Below are positions 32,501 to 41,345 of a stretch of DNA of 64,000 bases, piece by piece. This DNA comes from Pseudorasbora parva (taxonomy: Eukaryota > Chordata > Actinopteri > Cypriniformes > Gobionidae). Below the pieces are notes generated by a model. It had not been told where the DNA came from, searched no databases, and worked only from the letters and a program-made list of their open reading frames with translations. The DNA lies in the NCBI RefSeq assembly GCF_024679245.1, contig NC_090186.1, positions 33,007,446 to 33,071,445 on the forward strand, given 5' to 3'. The position numbers were made by a program, and so were the translations under genes. The stretch's first letter is position 1. Each line of letters opens with the position of its first letter.

Positions 32501-33974
32501 ACCTGATTTGACAGGTCTTGAGCAACTCTGCTATTCTGATAAACCACTATATAAAACAATTTCTAGAGTATATGAAGCTCTGATCTCAAATCAGCCTCTA
32601 GAGGATCCAGACAAATCCAGAAGTAGATGGGAGCTGGATTTGGGAGTAAGAATTGATGGGGACCTGTGGGGTCATTTGTGTAAAGATGGGGTCACCTCAA
32701 CCTTGAATTCTAGGTATAGATTAATTCAGTTTAATTTTTTACACCAGCTCTACTACACTCCATCTAGATTACATAAATTTAACAACAGGATTTCACCTCT
32801 CTGCTTCAGATGTGGTGCAGAAGAAGGAACATTTTTGCATTCTACCTGGTTGTGCCCCAAAGTGAAGGTTTTTTGGGTGCAAGTATGTAATAGTATATCA
32901 CAGATTCATGGAATTGATTTCCCAACGGATCCAGAGGTGTGTTTATTGGGTAATTTTGCCAACTCTAATCTTCGAAACAGTCAAGCTATTAAGCTTACTC
33001 AAATGTTGCTAATAATAGCTAAAAAATGCATTGCTTTGAAATGGAAAGCAGACACTGATGTGCCAATTGGATTGTGGTTGTCGGAGGTCTGCAGCTGTGT
33101 ACCTTTAGAGAAGATCACATATTCAATGAGGGGCAGGGGTGAATTATTTTATAAGATCTGGAAACCCTTTTTGAATTATATAAATATAGTACCACATGGC
33201 TTGATTGGATAAAGTTGATTTAACTACTGTATCTCTTTTTTTATTTTTTATTTTTAATTTTTAATTGTAATTTTTTTAAATTTTTTGTATGTTGTTCTTT
33301 TTATTTGTTTTGTATTCGTTGTGGTTGTTATATGTGAAAAAAAGTAAAATAAAATTTTCAAAAAAAAAAAAAAAAAAAATACAATAATATTATTAGACAA
33401 AACACCGAATATAGTCACTTTGCTTTTTCATTCATTGTGCGTCTGCAGGTCCTTTAAAGTCTATACTAAAATGCATTAAATAGTTCTGAATTTAATGTTA
33501 CCGTGTTTTAACTGGGATATCAAGATTTTGATAAAATTTCAAGTTTCACTTCATTTTGTAGTAGGCTATATTTGTAATGTATAATTAATCACATTTCCAA
33601 ATATTTACTAACTTCTTGTTGTTTTAGATGCCGTGAATGCTGATAAAAAGAGGCATCAGAGTTTATCTTTGCTGGGACGGTGCAGAACTGGCTCTGTTAC
33701 ACCCCTGAAAGGCTTCGGGGCATTGCTCATGGTGGAACCCCCTGAGTTTGGAGTATTATTCTTTCTTCTACCTTCTTTCTTACAGTTGTACTCTCTCATT
33801 TCTGTATTTATTGGCAAGTTTACATTTGTATTTACTTCCATTTTGCAGATGCACGTTGTCATGTTTTTCCAGGCTCTTCTCATTTGTGTTATAAATTCAG
33901 ATGTAATTGTTTTAAGTCAATGTGAGATTTCCTGTTGTAACTGTGGGGGCATAAATAAAGACATTTGCATGTAA
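26590..33974 (+). CDS. Candidate two-exon gene split by the second L1 (hypothetical)
   Basis: A possible first exon ends ATGTTTTATAGAG at 26590-26602, with a strong donor GTAAGT, downstream of a CCAGTAGGTGGCGGTAATGC stretch of the kind seen at fish gene starts. A possible second exon begins at 33628 after GTTGTTTTAG. The phases join (MFYR-D-AVNADKKRHQ...) to give about 119 aa, with a polar start and a hydrophobic second half (FFLLPSFLQLYSLISVF), stopping at 33974. The poly(A) signal AATAAA (33954-33959) overlaps the end of the frame, which weakens the coding reading. I recognise no family. It could be a non-coding transcript or a transposon-borne gene. Confidence 0.3.
26934..27297. mobile_element. 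Palindromic MITE
   Basis: Outer arms ATGATTAATCTGTGCGTGCAATG (split in two: ATGATTAATC, TGTGCGTGCAATG) and inverted CATTGCACGCACAGATGAATCAT. Inner arms GAGTTTTGGCGTGCGTATGG (27080) and the inverted copy at about 27250 enclose TACGCG / CGCGTGCATATGA words and a CCCACCCTAAACCTACCC-type centre (in reverse). The left half also contains CAACACAATCTCATGG at 26990, close to the ends of the 7.1-kb element. Confidence 0.65.
27911..28771 (+). CDS. L1 ORF1 protein, intact
   Basis: 286 codons. A basic start (MERRPKPKKDEHK), then a long coiled coil from about residue 35 to 120 (heptads through DLRNSIQGSIDNL and LKKENEVLRNKMEYME), the RRM start NYNRRNNIRLIGLRE, the FGAPLVIERAHRVP loop, RPILIRLLKFQD and the C-terminal domain VSFFPDFSSEVMNRRRAMVP. 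This is the standard trimeric RNA-binding L1 ORF1p plan. The start is preceded by ACCATGG, a good Kozak context. It acts with ORF2p in the LINE ribonucleoprotein. Confidence 0.93.
   Translation: MERRPKPKKDEHKTAETTERKSPQNGAEATVSEGESSAGVLAAALKEFREIIGSVKQELISQMSDLRNSIQGSIDNLTVSVSSMQGRITTAEQRISDVEDTVSGSEQSLSLLKKENEVLRNKMEYMENYNRRNNIRLIGLREGVEGRDTVEFFKTWFPSVLGEENFGAPLVIERAHRVPAARIPGKGPRPILIRLLKFQDRENILRIARDKAPITVDGKRVSFFPDFSSEVMNRRRAMVPALKALKEKNVNCHLVYPARIRIFTDDGGTRFCHTPDEAFKFLSDRD
28772..29429 (+). other. L1 inter-ORF spacer
   Basis: 658 bp, T-rich, with several stops in all frames. A 78-aa frame at 29007 shows no similarity I know. Confidence 0.7.
29430..33212 (+). CDS. L1/Tx1 LINE ORF2 protein (endonuclease-reverse transcriptase), intact
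   Basis: 1260 codons without interruption. Endonuclease: FVTFNTKGLHSP, FLQETHLTDSE (catalytic Glu), NIYAPN, VGGDFNFCLDN, TRIDYFLLS, SDHSPLV. RT: KSPGEDGFSAEFYKEF, SYRPISLLNVDYK, NPDQTGFVIERLS, SLDAEKAFDRVEW, GCRQGCPLSPALF and the active site FADDILLF (FADD, where the first L1 has YADD). The C-terminal cluster CFRCGAEEGTFLHSTWLC lies at about residue 1130. All catalytic positions are present. Together with ORF1 and clean TSDs this looks like a recent, possibly mobile copy. Confidence 0.95.
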   Translation: MIKPLKFVTFNTKGLHSPVKRKRVYTYLKKLGAEIVFLQETHLTDSEHKKLKREWVGQVFASSFNSKSRGTAILINKNIPFTVTKSVLDPSGRYVMIQGHMYSEQWTMLNIYAPNIDDHLFIQNVFLQIAQSTGSLLVGGDFNFCLDNILDRSSTKPMPLSKAAKSTTAFMKDLNLTDVWRQEHPQDRDYSFYSHPHDTHTRIDYFLLSTQLLYRVLDVEYLPRLLSDHSPLVMSLSIPEKTGRSYRWRLNPILLKQSEFRKFIREQIDIFTSTNKPSCSNSFILWDTLKAYLRGQCIAYTKGLIKTKNSKLNELETEISALEKIYHKDQNKDVYRELLNKKLEYNKLNTYQAERAIISSNQRYYELGEKAHKVLAWQLKRDEQKRTINAIDIGNAETYNPVEINGAFKQYYTELYTSQASTDYSQMDSFLSSVHLPCLSEEDRLSLDQPFSASELIEAILLLPNNKSPGEDGFSAEFYKEFKDLLVPYLMEVLDQSRTDNCFPDSFSNAIISVIYKKGKDPLKCASYRPISLLNVDYKLVTKMIAKRLEMRLPLLINPDQTGFVIERLSANNLRRFFNVIHTAKEKHIPGVAVSLDAEKAFDRVEWSYLFEVLKKFGFGAAYIDLIRSLYKSPKAKIVTNGITSDTFSLYRGCRQGCPLSPALFALAIEPLAEAIRCNPDIKGFEIGSEIHKISLFADDILLFLTSPIDSLSNLQMILQSYSTFSGYKVNIDKSVILPLSEFDYTALDGFSFKCSPTGIKYLGIQVDGHLKNLYKLNVASLLEKVGRDLTNWMDLPLTLLGRINAIKMNILPKFLYMFQSLPILIPNSFFTSLNGSIRSFIWHRKTPRVSLDKLIRDYNQGGLRLPNFKMYYWAAQSRYLAQMFAGNPLPSWLNMEKSEIKEEYPANILYTWDDKLIKTRTNNPMIIHSVHTWYKLQSLMGQGNFLSPKTPLWGNRLLPMCQSKNFKIWADKGITHLEHCFEDNVLMSFEQFKNKYHLSNKEFFSYLQLRDCLRVKAKSYPKIPDLTGLEQLCYSDKPLYKTISRVYEALISNQPLEDPDKSRSRWELDLGVRIDGDLWGHLCKDGVTSTLNSRYRLIQFNFLHQLYYTPSRLHKFNNRISPLCFRCGAEEGTFLHSTWLCPKVKVFWVQVCNSISQIHGIDFPTDPEVCLLGNFANSNLRNSQAIKLTQMLLIIAKKCIALKWKADTDVPIGLWLSEVCSCVPLEKITYSMRGRGELFYKIWKPFLNYINIVPHGLIG

Positions 33975-34136
33975 ACTGAAGGATGTTGTTTACTTCGAGT
34001 GACTTTTTGATGCAAAATCATATTGATTGCAGCCACACATGGTCTCTGATTAAAATGAATAAAATAAAGAGACAAATTAACTGGCAAAGAATCCTGCTGT
34101 ACATAAAGCAAGATTTATCTATTTTTCATTGTTGAA
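33389..34136. other. hAT-shell sequence holding the candidate second exon
   Basis: Continues the sequence interrupted at 27775. Apart from the exon-like segment 33628-33974 nothing is supported. Confidence 0.4.
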
Positions 34137-34139
34137 ATA

Positions 34140-34440
34140 ACATTATTTCACGGTGCAAACCTGATGAAAAATCAATGTTATATTTCAATATTGATTCAAT
34201 GATATTTCATTGATGCATTAACATTGATTCAACATTGATTCACTTAATAAGTGGTTTAATTTTAGTTGGAAAACTATTGATTTTAAGCCCATCTTGATCT
34301 AATTTTCATCGTTGAAATAAAAAATTTTCAGGGTGCAAACCTGATAAAAAATCAACATTCTCAACATTGACATCTCAACATTAATTCAATAATATTTTAG
34401 TTGATGCATTAACATTGATTCAACGCTGATTCACAGGTCG
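34140..34440. repeat. Degenerate repeats of the TCAACATTGATTCA type (right block)
   Basis: Two diverged units of roughly 170 bp (GGTGCAAACCTGATGAAAAATC at about 34153 and GGTGCAAACCTGATAAAAAATC at 34331), each followed by ATGCATTAACATTGATTCAAC. Counterpart of the block at 25690. Confidence 0.55.
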
Positions 34441-34653
34441 CCTGTTTGTAGGCTACATAAAAAAACAATAAAAACATTTGGCGCGAGGTCACAGCGTTTG
34501 GGTTTGCGCGCTCACAAGGTTTGCCAAAAGTAAACAGGCTTAAACACTCAAGGTTAGAGTCAGGGCAGACAACAGTATGAAGCGTGCATTTCACTTAAGA
34601 TGGGCTTACATTTGGAAATATATTACATCTACATTTCTGTGGTAACACATAAA

Positions 34654-35807
34654 GGGCCCTATCTTGCACCCAGCGCAATTGACTTTGTACACCGACGCAT
34701 GTGTCATTCCTATTTTGCACCCGGGCAAAGCGCGCTTTTCCCTCCACAGAAGCACGTCACTAAACTAGTGAATGAACTTGCGCTCCCTGGGCGGTTCAGC
34801 GCAAAAAAGGAGGCGTGTTCCGGCGCAAACAATCCCTGGTGCTATTTTGCTGTTTCATTAAACAATTGCGCCACTGACCAGAAAAAACCTAGTCTAAAGT
34901 CAGTGGCGCGTTGCGCGTTGTTCATTATGCTATTTTAAGGGCGCATGCTTGACCCTAATGTATAGCGTGCACAACGCGCATACACTTTGCTCATGTAATC
35001 TACACAGATGCAACATGCAAATCATAAATTGTTACACTAAAAAAAAATATTAACACATTGTGGTGTGCCACGAAGATGTGAAAAAATAGGCATAAATCTA
35101 GCTTTATTATTTATTTATTTTTATAATCTAGCATAAATTATTCAGGCTAATTGTAGTAATTAAGTATCATACCTGTTTGCCCAATAGTTGCAAGACATAT
35201 ATGTATATAAGGACATCTGACAAATTGGTTTGTCCATCAAGAACCAGAAAAAAAAATCGACAGAAAAACTGAAAAAACTGTTTAACCGAAGCTATTGTGG
35301 GTGGGTTGCTCCCATCCACATACAACACAACTTCTCTGTCTTTCACTATACCTTACGAAAGGAAAATATATTTACCAATATATTAGGCTACTTGAAATAT
35401 ATTTTAATATATTGTAAATATATGGAATAATATATTGATGGTATTATAAAATATATTATATATTAATGTAATATATTGTAAAATATACAAATGATTGCCG
35501 CTTTCAATATATTGCAATATATTGAAATATACTGGTAAATACGCAATAATAATAGCAATCCATAATGGAACTTGCACACCTGCTTTTAAAGGGAATGTTG
35601 GATGCCGTTCTGATTGGTTTATTCACGTTACGCCCAAACCACACCTATGAATAATGAAGCTACTTCAGACCAACCCATTTTAGATTTGCGCCGGGCGCAA
35701 GAGCCATTTATTCCACCGGGAAAAAAGCAACAGCACCGAGACCGCCCACAAAGTTACTTGCGCTTCGCGCTTTGACACTTGCGTTTCAGATCGTTAAAAT
35801 AGGGCCC
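34654..35807. mobile_element. Non-autonomous DNA transposon with GGGCCCTAT ends
   Basis: The left end GGGCCCTATCTTGCACCC and right end AACGATC... inverted as GTTAAAATAGGGCCC share the palindromic GGGCCC. Subterminal GCGCAA/TTGCGC words are dense on both sides, a style common in fish PIF/Harbinger-type elements. The centre (about 35365-35530) is a degenerate AATATATT repeat. The TSD is not clear, so the superfamily is only suggested. Confidence 0.6.
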
Positions 35808-36031
35808 AAGGTCTTGATCGTCTTTCTTTATTATTGTTAGCACTACCTCGAACTAAAGCGGCGTCTCTTCGGAGCTGTCATTTTCTTAAATGAGCCGCGG
35901 CTATGTTTCAAATGAGCTCATAACGCTAGACAAATGCCTTTATTTTCAACGCGATCAGCTTGTACCCAAACCATTTCGAAACTAAGGAGCCATTGTCCTC
36001 AGATTACAAACAAGCTCCTCGGCGGACAGGA

Positions 36032-36033
36032 CA

Positions 36034-36095
<62 letters not shown>
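36032..36095. repeat. (GT)n(GA)n compound microsatellite
   Basis: About 22 bp of GT followed by about 42 bp of GA. Confidence 0.97.
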
Positions 36096-36100
<5 letters not shown>

Positions 36101-36534
36101 AGCGTGGCTGTTATTTTAAATAGCGCAGCATATTTTAAACTAATCGGTTAACCGGTTTCAACCGGCTAATGAGGCTCGGTGGTCGGTCAAGAAAATATTT
36201 CAATGTATGGCTATATGGTGTGCCACGCGTAAAAGCCCGTTGCAGCGTCTGTGTCTGAAGTTTGTTTTGAGTGCTTATGCCCCCACTCTGGCATAATTAG
36301 TCTGAGAATTACCCTGGTCTGAACCGCGTCTACTACCGTCTTCCTCCATGTTTATTTATGTATTCCAGCGTGCATGGGCATGCCGTTGTGTGAGGTGCAT
36401 CTTGACGTAAAATTCTGCCTATCGCATAATCTAACACGCTTATGGTGTAAGCGATAGAGCCTTATATAAAACGATAGACATTTTCTATCGTCCAGACGAT
36501 ATATTTCGTCATATCGCCCAGCCCTAGGTGGGGG

Positions 36535-37940
36535 TAAAGTAATTTTACCTCAGGACACCTGTAATATTAATGGCCAATTCACACGGGATAAGGTATCTCA
36601 GTAAAACTAACAGAAGTGAGAGGGGTAACTCGCTTTACGCACCACAGTAACCTCCTTGTCGTCATGTGGGTATGACATTGCTGTTATCACGTGAGCAAAC
36701 ACACAACATGAGCGGCAGTCTGAACTATATACAGTTTTTACAAAAATCTTCCCACTATCTACAAATCCTCTCATCATAACAAACAGCACAGACATTATTT
36801 AATAAAGATTTATTGTGAAGTATAGTCAGATATTTTTGTTTTTCATTACACTTTGTAATGTTCCCTACAATTAGCCTATATTTAACATTCCAGTACAAAA
36901 AAGTAACAAAAATTTTTAGTGGTACAAATTTGATTAATTATAAAAATTCATTCAAAATAGAAAAAAGAGTAATGAGCCAATAAGTGTTCCTCTTCTGCCA
37001 TCTACTGGCATAGTGTTTTATTTTTTTAATTTTAATGTTGTTAACATCCTAATGTTATTTTGACACTCGAAGCATACACAACAGGTGAATATAAAGGAAT
37101 GATGCTAGAATATACATAATTTACCCAAGAAAGGAGTTTTACATGGTGGTTAAAAAAACAGGGCAACCAATTTATTCAACTCTTTACATTCAGGCGCTAT
37201 ACCTTATTCCTTGAATGAATATAAACGCATTTGACAGAAAGATCTCAGAGAATCTAAAAACTGTTGAAATGACAGATAACATCGGATATAATAGCTTTAG
37301 CAGTGATCTAACGTTAGAGACTGCAGTTAGAGTCTGACAATCTATTATAAAACAATATATACATCAACTCTAACATGCTTCATTAAATACATCTTATATC
37401 AATATTTCTTAGAGGCCAATAATGCCATAAAATCTCAAAATATGCATTAATTTCATAAATTTTCCAGTGAGTGCACTTGAGATGACCTACACTGAAATGA
37501 ATGGTGTTTAATGCTGGAATTATTGGTCGCTCCGTGACACGCGCTTTGCATTCCTCAGTTCCTATGGAAGTGTCCTAACCGTTATATTTAACGGTTGTTT
37601 TTCCGCGGCACTGGCCAAAATGTGATTGGTTGGAGCGAGAACGTGGTACGATTGGTCAGCATGATATGGCCGTGATCTGATTGGCTTTAGTAAACTGTGG
37701 GTGGAGTCTACGTATTTGTGGATTTGTTTGAGTCTAGACCAAGCGGCAACCTCCCGCGATCTCTCTTGAAGCCAATACAGAAGTAATGTAAACTGCAATT
37801 CCTCAACTGGCCACTAGAGCCAGGCTCCAGAAAGGAGCAGAATCTCGTTGAGCACCATGTTAAAATTCCCACAGCAGAAAAAAACATGTTTACAGCCTGG
37901 TACAAATTGTGGTTTTTGCCTATACAGCTTTTGACCTTCT
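36535..37940. other. No gene seen
   Basis: Sequence outside the hAT shell with only short frames. It contains GATTGG/CCAATC boxes at about 37623-37685 on a promoter-like stretch, but no coding exon follows that I can support. Confidence 0.35.
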
Positions 37941-37944
37941 TGAT

Positions 37945-38051
37945 AACGGCTCGGGTTATGTATATAACCCTTTTTCCCTGAGAGGGAACGAGCACTGTGT
38001 CGGAATGACGAATTTGGGGATGCTCCCTAAGCATCAGCGAATCTGAAGTCT
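37945..38051. repeat. Left half of a repeat split by the 38-kb hAT element
   Basis: Contains a hairpin (GGGTTATGTATATAACCC) and CCCTGAGAGGGAACGAGCAC. The inverted end GTGCTCGTTCCCTCTCAGGG is at about 40900-40920, after the hAT. Joined across the hAT the element would be about 300 bp with inverted ends similar in style to DIRS-type termini. Family uncertain. Confidence 0.5.
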
Positions 38052-38059
38052 GAATAGAC

Positions 38060-40746
38060 CAGAGATGCCCAAACTAGGGCCCGCGGGCCAAAGTTGGCCC
38101 GTGGTAACCTTTGATTTGGCCCACCATAACGTCCGAGGGGAGAGAGAGAGAAAGAGATTGTCATTTCTAATTTGACAATTTTGTTTGTTTTATTGTTGAA
38201 CTACAACAGAGTAAACTGAAATTAAATGTTTAAATTAAATGTAAATTAATAAATAAAAAAATATTGTAAATATACGCAATTCAAGGTGCAGCACTGCATG
38301 CTTTGCGACACATGACGTAAATAAACGTCAACAAATTAAACGCAATAATGGAGAAATCAAGGCAGTGGCACACAGACAAGAGGAATTTTAAAAAAGCTTG
38401 GCAAGATGAGTTTTTATTCACAGAAGTCAAATCAAAGGCAGTGTGTCTAATTTGCAAACAGTCTGTTGCTGTTTTAAAAGAATACAATATCCGTCGTCAT
38501 TACGAAACAAAACATTCTGCAGCTTTCTCAAAGTACAGCGGCGAGGCGCGAAAACAGAAGGCTAACGAGCTGCTTGCTAAACTTCGATCTGAACAGAGCG
38601 CGCTGCTACGTCCTTCATCAGCACAAGAAAGCGCCACACGGGCCAGTTATCAGATTTCCGCTCTAATTGCTAAAAGTGGAAGGGCCTTCGCTACTGGAGA
38701 GTTTGTCAAGGCATGTCTTGCAGTGGCTGCTGAAGCAGTTTGTCCTTCTCAGGTACGAATGTTCTCACAAATTAGCCTGTCAAGAAATACTGTTACCCGA
38801 CGCATAGAGGACATGGCTCAAGACATCGGCGAGCAAATCAAAGCAAAGGCAAGTGCGTTCTCTGCCTATTCAATAGCCTGTGACGAGAGCACTGACATAT
38901 CCGATTCCGCACAGCTGTTGGTATTTTTGCATGGAGTAAATGAAACTTTTGATGTGACACAAGAGCTGGCTGGCATTGAGACCCTTTCAGGTACTACTAA
39001 AGGAGAAGATCTCTTTTTTGCTGTTGAGAGAGTGTTGGAAAAAAACGAATTAAAGTGGGAGAAGATGGCCGGCATTACAACTGACGGAGCGCCGGCAATG
39101 GTAGGGAGGAAATCTGGCCTTGCTGCATTTGTGTCTCAGAAAGTCAGCGAATGTGGAGGAAAAGTTGTTAAGTCCCACTGCATTTTACATCAAGAACAAC
39201 TATGTGCTAAATCAGTCGGGCTTGTGGATGTGATGCGTGACGTCGTCAAAATTGTCAACAATATACGCTCCAAGGCACTTTCTCACCGACAGTTTAAGAC
39301 ACTGCTGGATGAGATGGATGCGCAGTATGGTGATGTGTTGTACCACCAGGAGGTCAGATGGCTCAGCCGTGGAAAAGTTCTCAGGAGATTTTTTGATCTG
39401 CGTGATGAGATCAGTTTTTCAGGAAAGCAAGGATGGTAACATTCAAGTGCCCACTGATAAGAAATGGCTCTCTGACCTGGCTTTCCTTGTGGATGTAACA
39501 GAGATGCTCAATATTTTGAATGTTCAGCTCCAGGGAAAGGACCAGATTATCACCCAGCTTTTTGATCACGTCAGAGCCTTCAAACAAAAACTACTGCTGC
39601 TCAGAAGACATCTCTCAGCAGGTAACAGTAACATTTACAGTTATAATATTTAGGATATTTTGTGCAATTATAATTATATTATTATTAATTATATTTAGAA
39701 TTATATGTGGAGTTTACATTTATATTCAGTCATGTCAGCATTTGTATTTTTGTTGTACATCAAGCTGATAAAATTTGCTTAAAATTTGCTAGTTTCTTAA
39801 ATTTTCATGAAATAATAATTTTCTTCTTTTTTCAGTTATTTATTAAAATTTTTCTCCCTCTGTTTTACATCCCTGTCCTTGTCTCACACTGTTCTTTCTG
39901 TTTCTCATCCCACATGCAGGAAATTTAGTTCATTTTCCCTGTCTTGGAGAGGTAGGCATGGTGAAAGAGAAGGTCCATGAGTATGATGCTGTTCTCAGCA
40001 ACCTTATCCAGGAGTTTGACAGTCGCTTTGAGGACTTCAGACACAACACTGCTGACTTTGAGTTGTTTGCTCAACCCTTCACTATCAGTGTGGATGCAGT
40101 CAGAGATGATCTTCAGATGGAACTAATTGAGCTTCAGTGTGATTCAGAACTGAAGCACAAGTTCACATCCCTTCCCTTGACAGACTTCTACAAATGTGTC
40201 CCAGCAAACAGGTACCCAAAGATGTGTAAGCAGGCACAAGTGATGCTGTCTCTGTTTGGCAGTACCTACCTCTGCGAGCAGACTTTCAGCCTGATGAACT
40301 TGAACAAGAGTAAACTAAGAAGCCAAATAACTGACTCTCACCTACATAATATATTGTCTTTGTCTGTAAGTCAGCTACAGCCCAATCTCGAAAAACTTCT
40401 GAAAAATAAGGACCAGCTTCATATCTCTCATTAGGTCACTGACATTGCAACCACATGGTTTTATTATTGATTGTGTATTTGGCATTGAACTGTATTGTAC
40501 ATTGAAGACTTGAGGATTGTTGCCCATTTAATTGTTCATTAAAATGCAACACTTTACAAATAAAACTGCATTAGGTAATCAGATAAAAGTTGTTTTATAT
40601 TTATTTGAAATATTATGAAATAAATAAACCCATAGCAACTTTAATGTAATACAGTTTGATTTATGATGCAAAATTAACTTTTGGCCCACGGCTCTCAATC
40701 AAGTTTGATTTTTGGCCCTTCATAGGAAAAAGTTTGGTCACCCCTG
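38060..40746 (+). mobile_element. hAT transposon (2.7 kb), 8-bp TSD
   Basis: Left terminus CAGAGATGCCCAAACT and right terminus, inverted, CAGGGGTGACCAAACT; flanks GAATAGAC on both sides (38052-38059 and 40747-40754). Subterminal GGCCC/GGGCC words are present on both sides. It carries a transposase gene on the + strand. All hallmarks of hAT. Confidence 0.95.
38348..40434 (+). pseudogene. hAT transposase (GTF2IRD2/ZBED-like), one frameshift and one intron
   Basis: The first frame (38348-39439) has a BED-like finger CLICKQSVAVLKEYNIRRHY...H (about residues 35-58), ACDESTDISDSAQLL (first Asp), GITTDGAPAMVG (second Asp), and the SHCILHQEQLCAK and YHQEVRWLSRGKVL blocks. A one-base shift at about 39412 moves the reading to VFQESKDGN...LLRRHLSAG. 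An intron follows (about 39621-39919, GTAACA...CATGCAG), and the phases rejoin in NLVHFPCLGEV. The last exon ends with the hATC dimerisation block (LFGSTYLCEQTFSLMNLNKS). Such proteins resemble the hAT-derived GTF2IRD2 C-terminal part. Apart from the frameshift it appears complete. Confidence 0.85.
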
Positions 40747-40754
40747 GAATAGAC

Positions 40755-40925
40755 ACTAGTCCAATCCGATTGCCCTGCGGGATGATGTCATTGTGAGGGC
40801 ATACCCGGAAGTATAAAAGGGGAGCCGGCACATAATGGCGGCAGCTATTGCTCTAAAGCATGCGCTCCAGGTGTGCCGAGGTGTGGTGATGCGACGCAGT
40901 GCTCGTTCCCTCTCAGGGAAAAAAA
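40755..40925. repeat. Right half of the repeat split by the hAT element
   Basis: Continues the sequence of 37945-38051 and ends with the inverted GTGCTCGTTCCCTCTCAGGG. A short A run then joins it to the Tc1 fragment. Confidence 0.5.
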
Positions 40926-40929
40926 CCTT

Positions 40930-41345
40930 AAGTGCACCAGAAATATTTTTGTAAACTTGGCCAGATCTGTGCTTTGCCACAATACTGTCTCTGAGCTCTT
41001 TAGGCAGTTCATTTGACCTCATGATTCTCATTTGCTCTGACATGCACTGTGAGCTGTAAGGTCTTATAGAAAGATGTGTGTGTCTTTCATAATCAAGTCC
41101 AGTCAGTAGTATACTCAAACACAACTGGACTCAAATGAAGGTGTAGAACCATTTCAAGGATGATCAGAAGAAATTGACAGCAACAGAGTTAAATATATGA
41201 GTGTCACAGCAAAGGGTCTGAATACTCAGGACCTTGTGATATTTCAGTTTTTCTTTTTTAATAAATCTGCAAACATGTAAACAATTCTGTGTTTTTCTGT
41301 CAATATGGGGTGCTGTGTGTACATTACTAAGTAAAAAAAAAAGGA
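40930..41345 (-). pseudogene. Tc1-like transposon fragment (transposase N-terminus)
   Basis: Minus-strand reading gives SNELPKELRDSIVAKHRSGQ followed by VYKNISGALKV, the N-terminal helix-turn-helix of Tc1 transposases (typically KELS...R..IV..H.SG..YK.ISK.L). The flanking non-coding part (AAATCTGCAAACATG, CTGTCAATATGGGGTGCTG) is the known 5' region style of fish Tc1 elements. The catalytic domain is missing. Confidence 0.7.

Larger units (their letters stand above)
27776..33376 (+). mobile_element. Full-length L1/Tx1-type LINE with both ORFs intact (5.6 kb)
   Basis: A 12-bp target-site duplication AAATACAATAAT flanks it (27764-27775 and 33377-33388; the A's of the right copy merge with the poly(A) tail). 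It has a short 5' UTR (about 135 bp), ORF1, a 658-bp spacer, ORF2, a 3' UTR of about 150 bp with AATAAAA, and a poly(A) tail of about 19. The internal structure differs from the first L1 (different spacer, no microsatellites in the 3' UTR), so the two belong to different families of the clade. Confidence 0.93.
24451..36526. mobile_element. hAT-type element, 12 kb with nested insertions
   Basis: Left end TAGGGCTGGGCGATATGGCC and right end, inverted, ATATCGCCCAGCCCTA. The flanks are identical 8-mers GGTGGGGG (24443-24450 and 36527-36534), as expected for hAT. Both subterminal regions are rich in CGATA/TATCG words (for example at 24481-24535 and 36460-36515), consistent with one family. The inside is mostly later insertions (listed separately); no transposase of its own was recognised. 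Confidence 0.8.
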
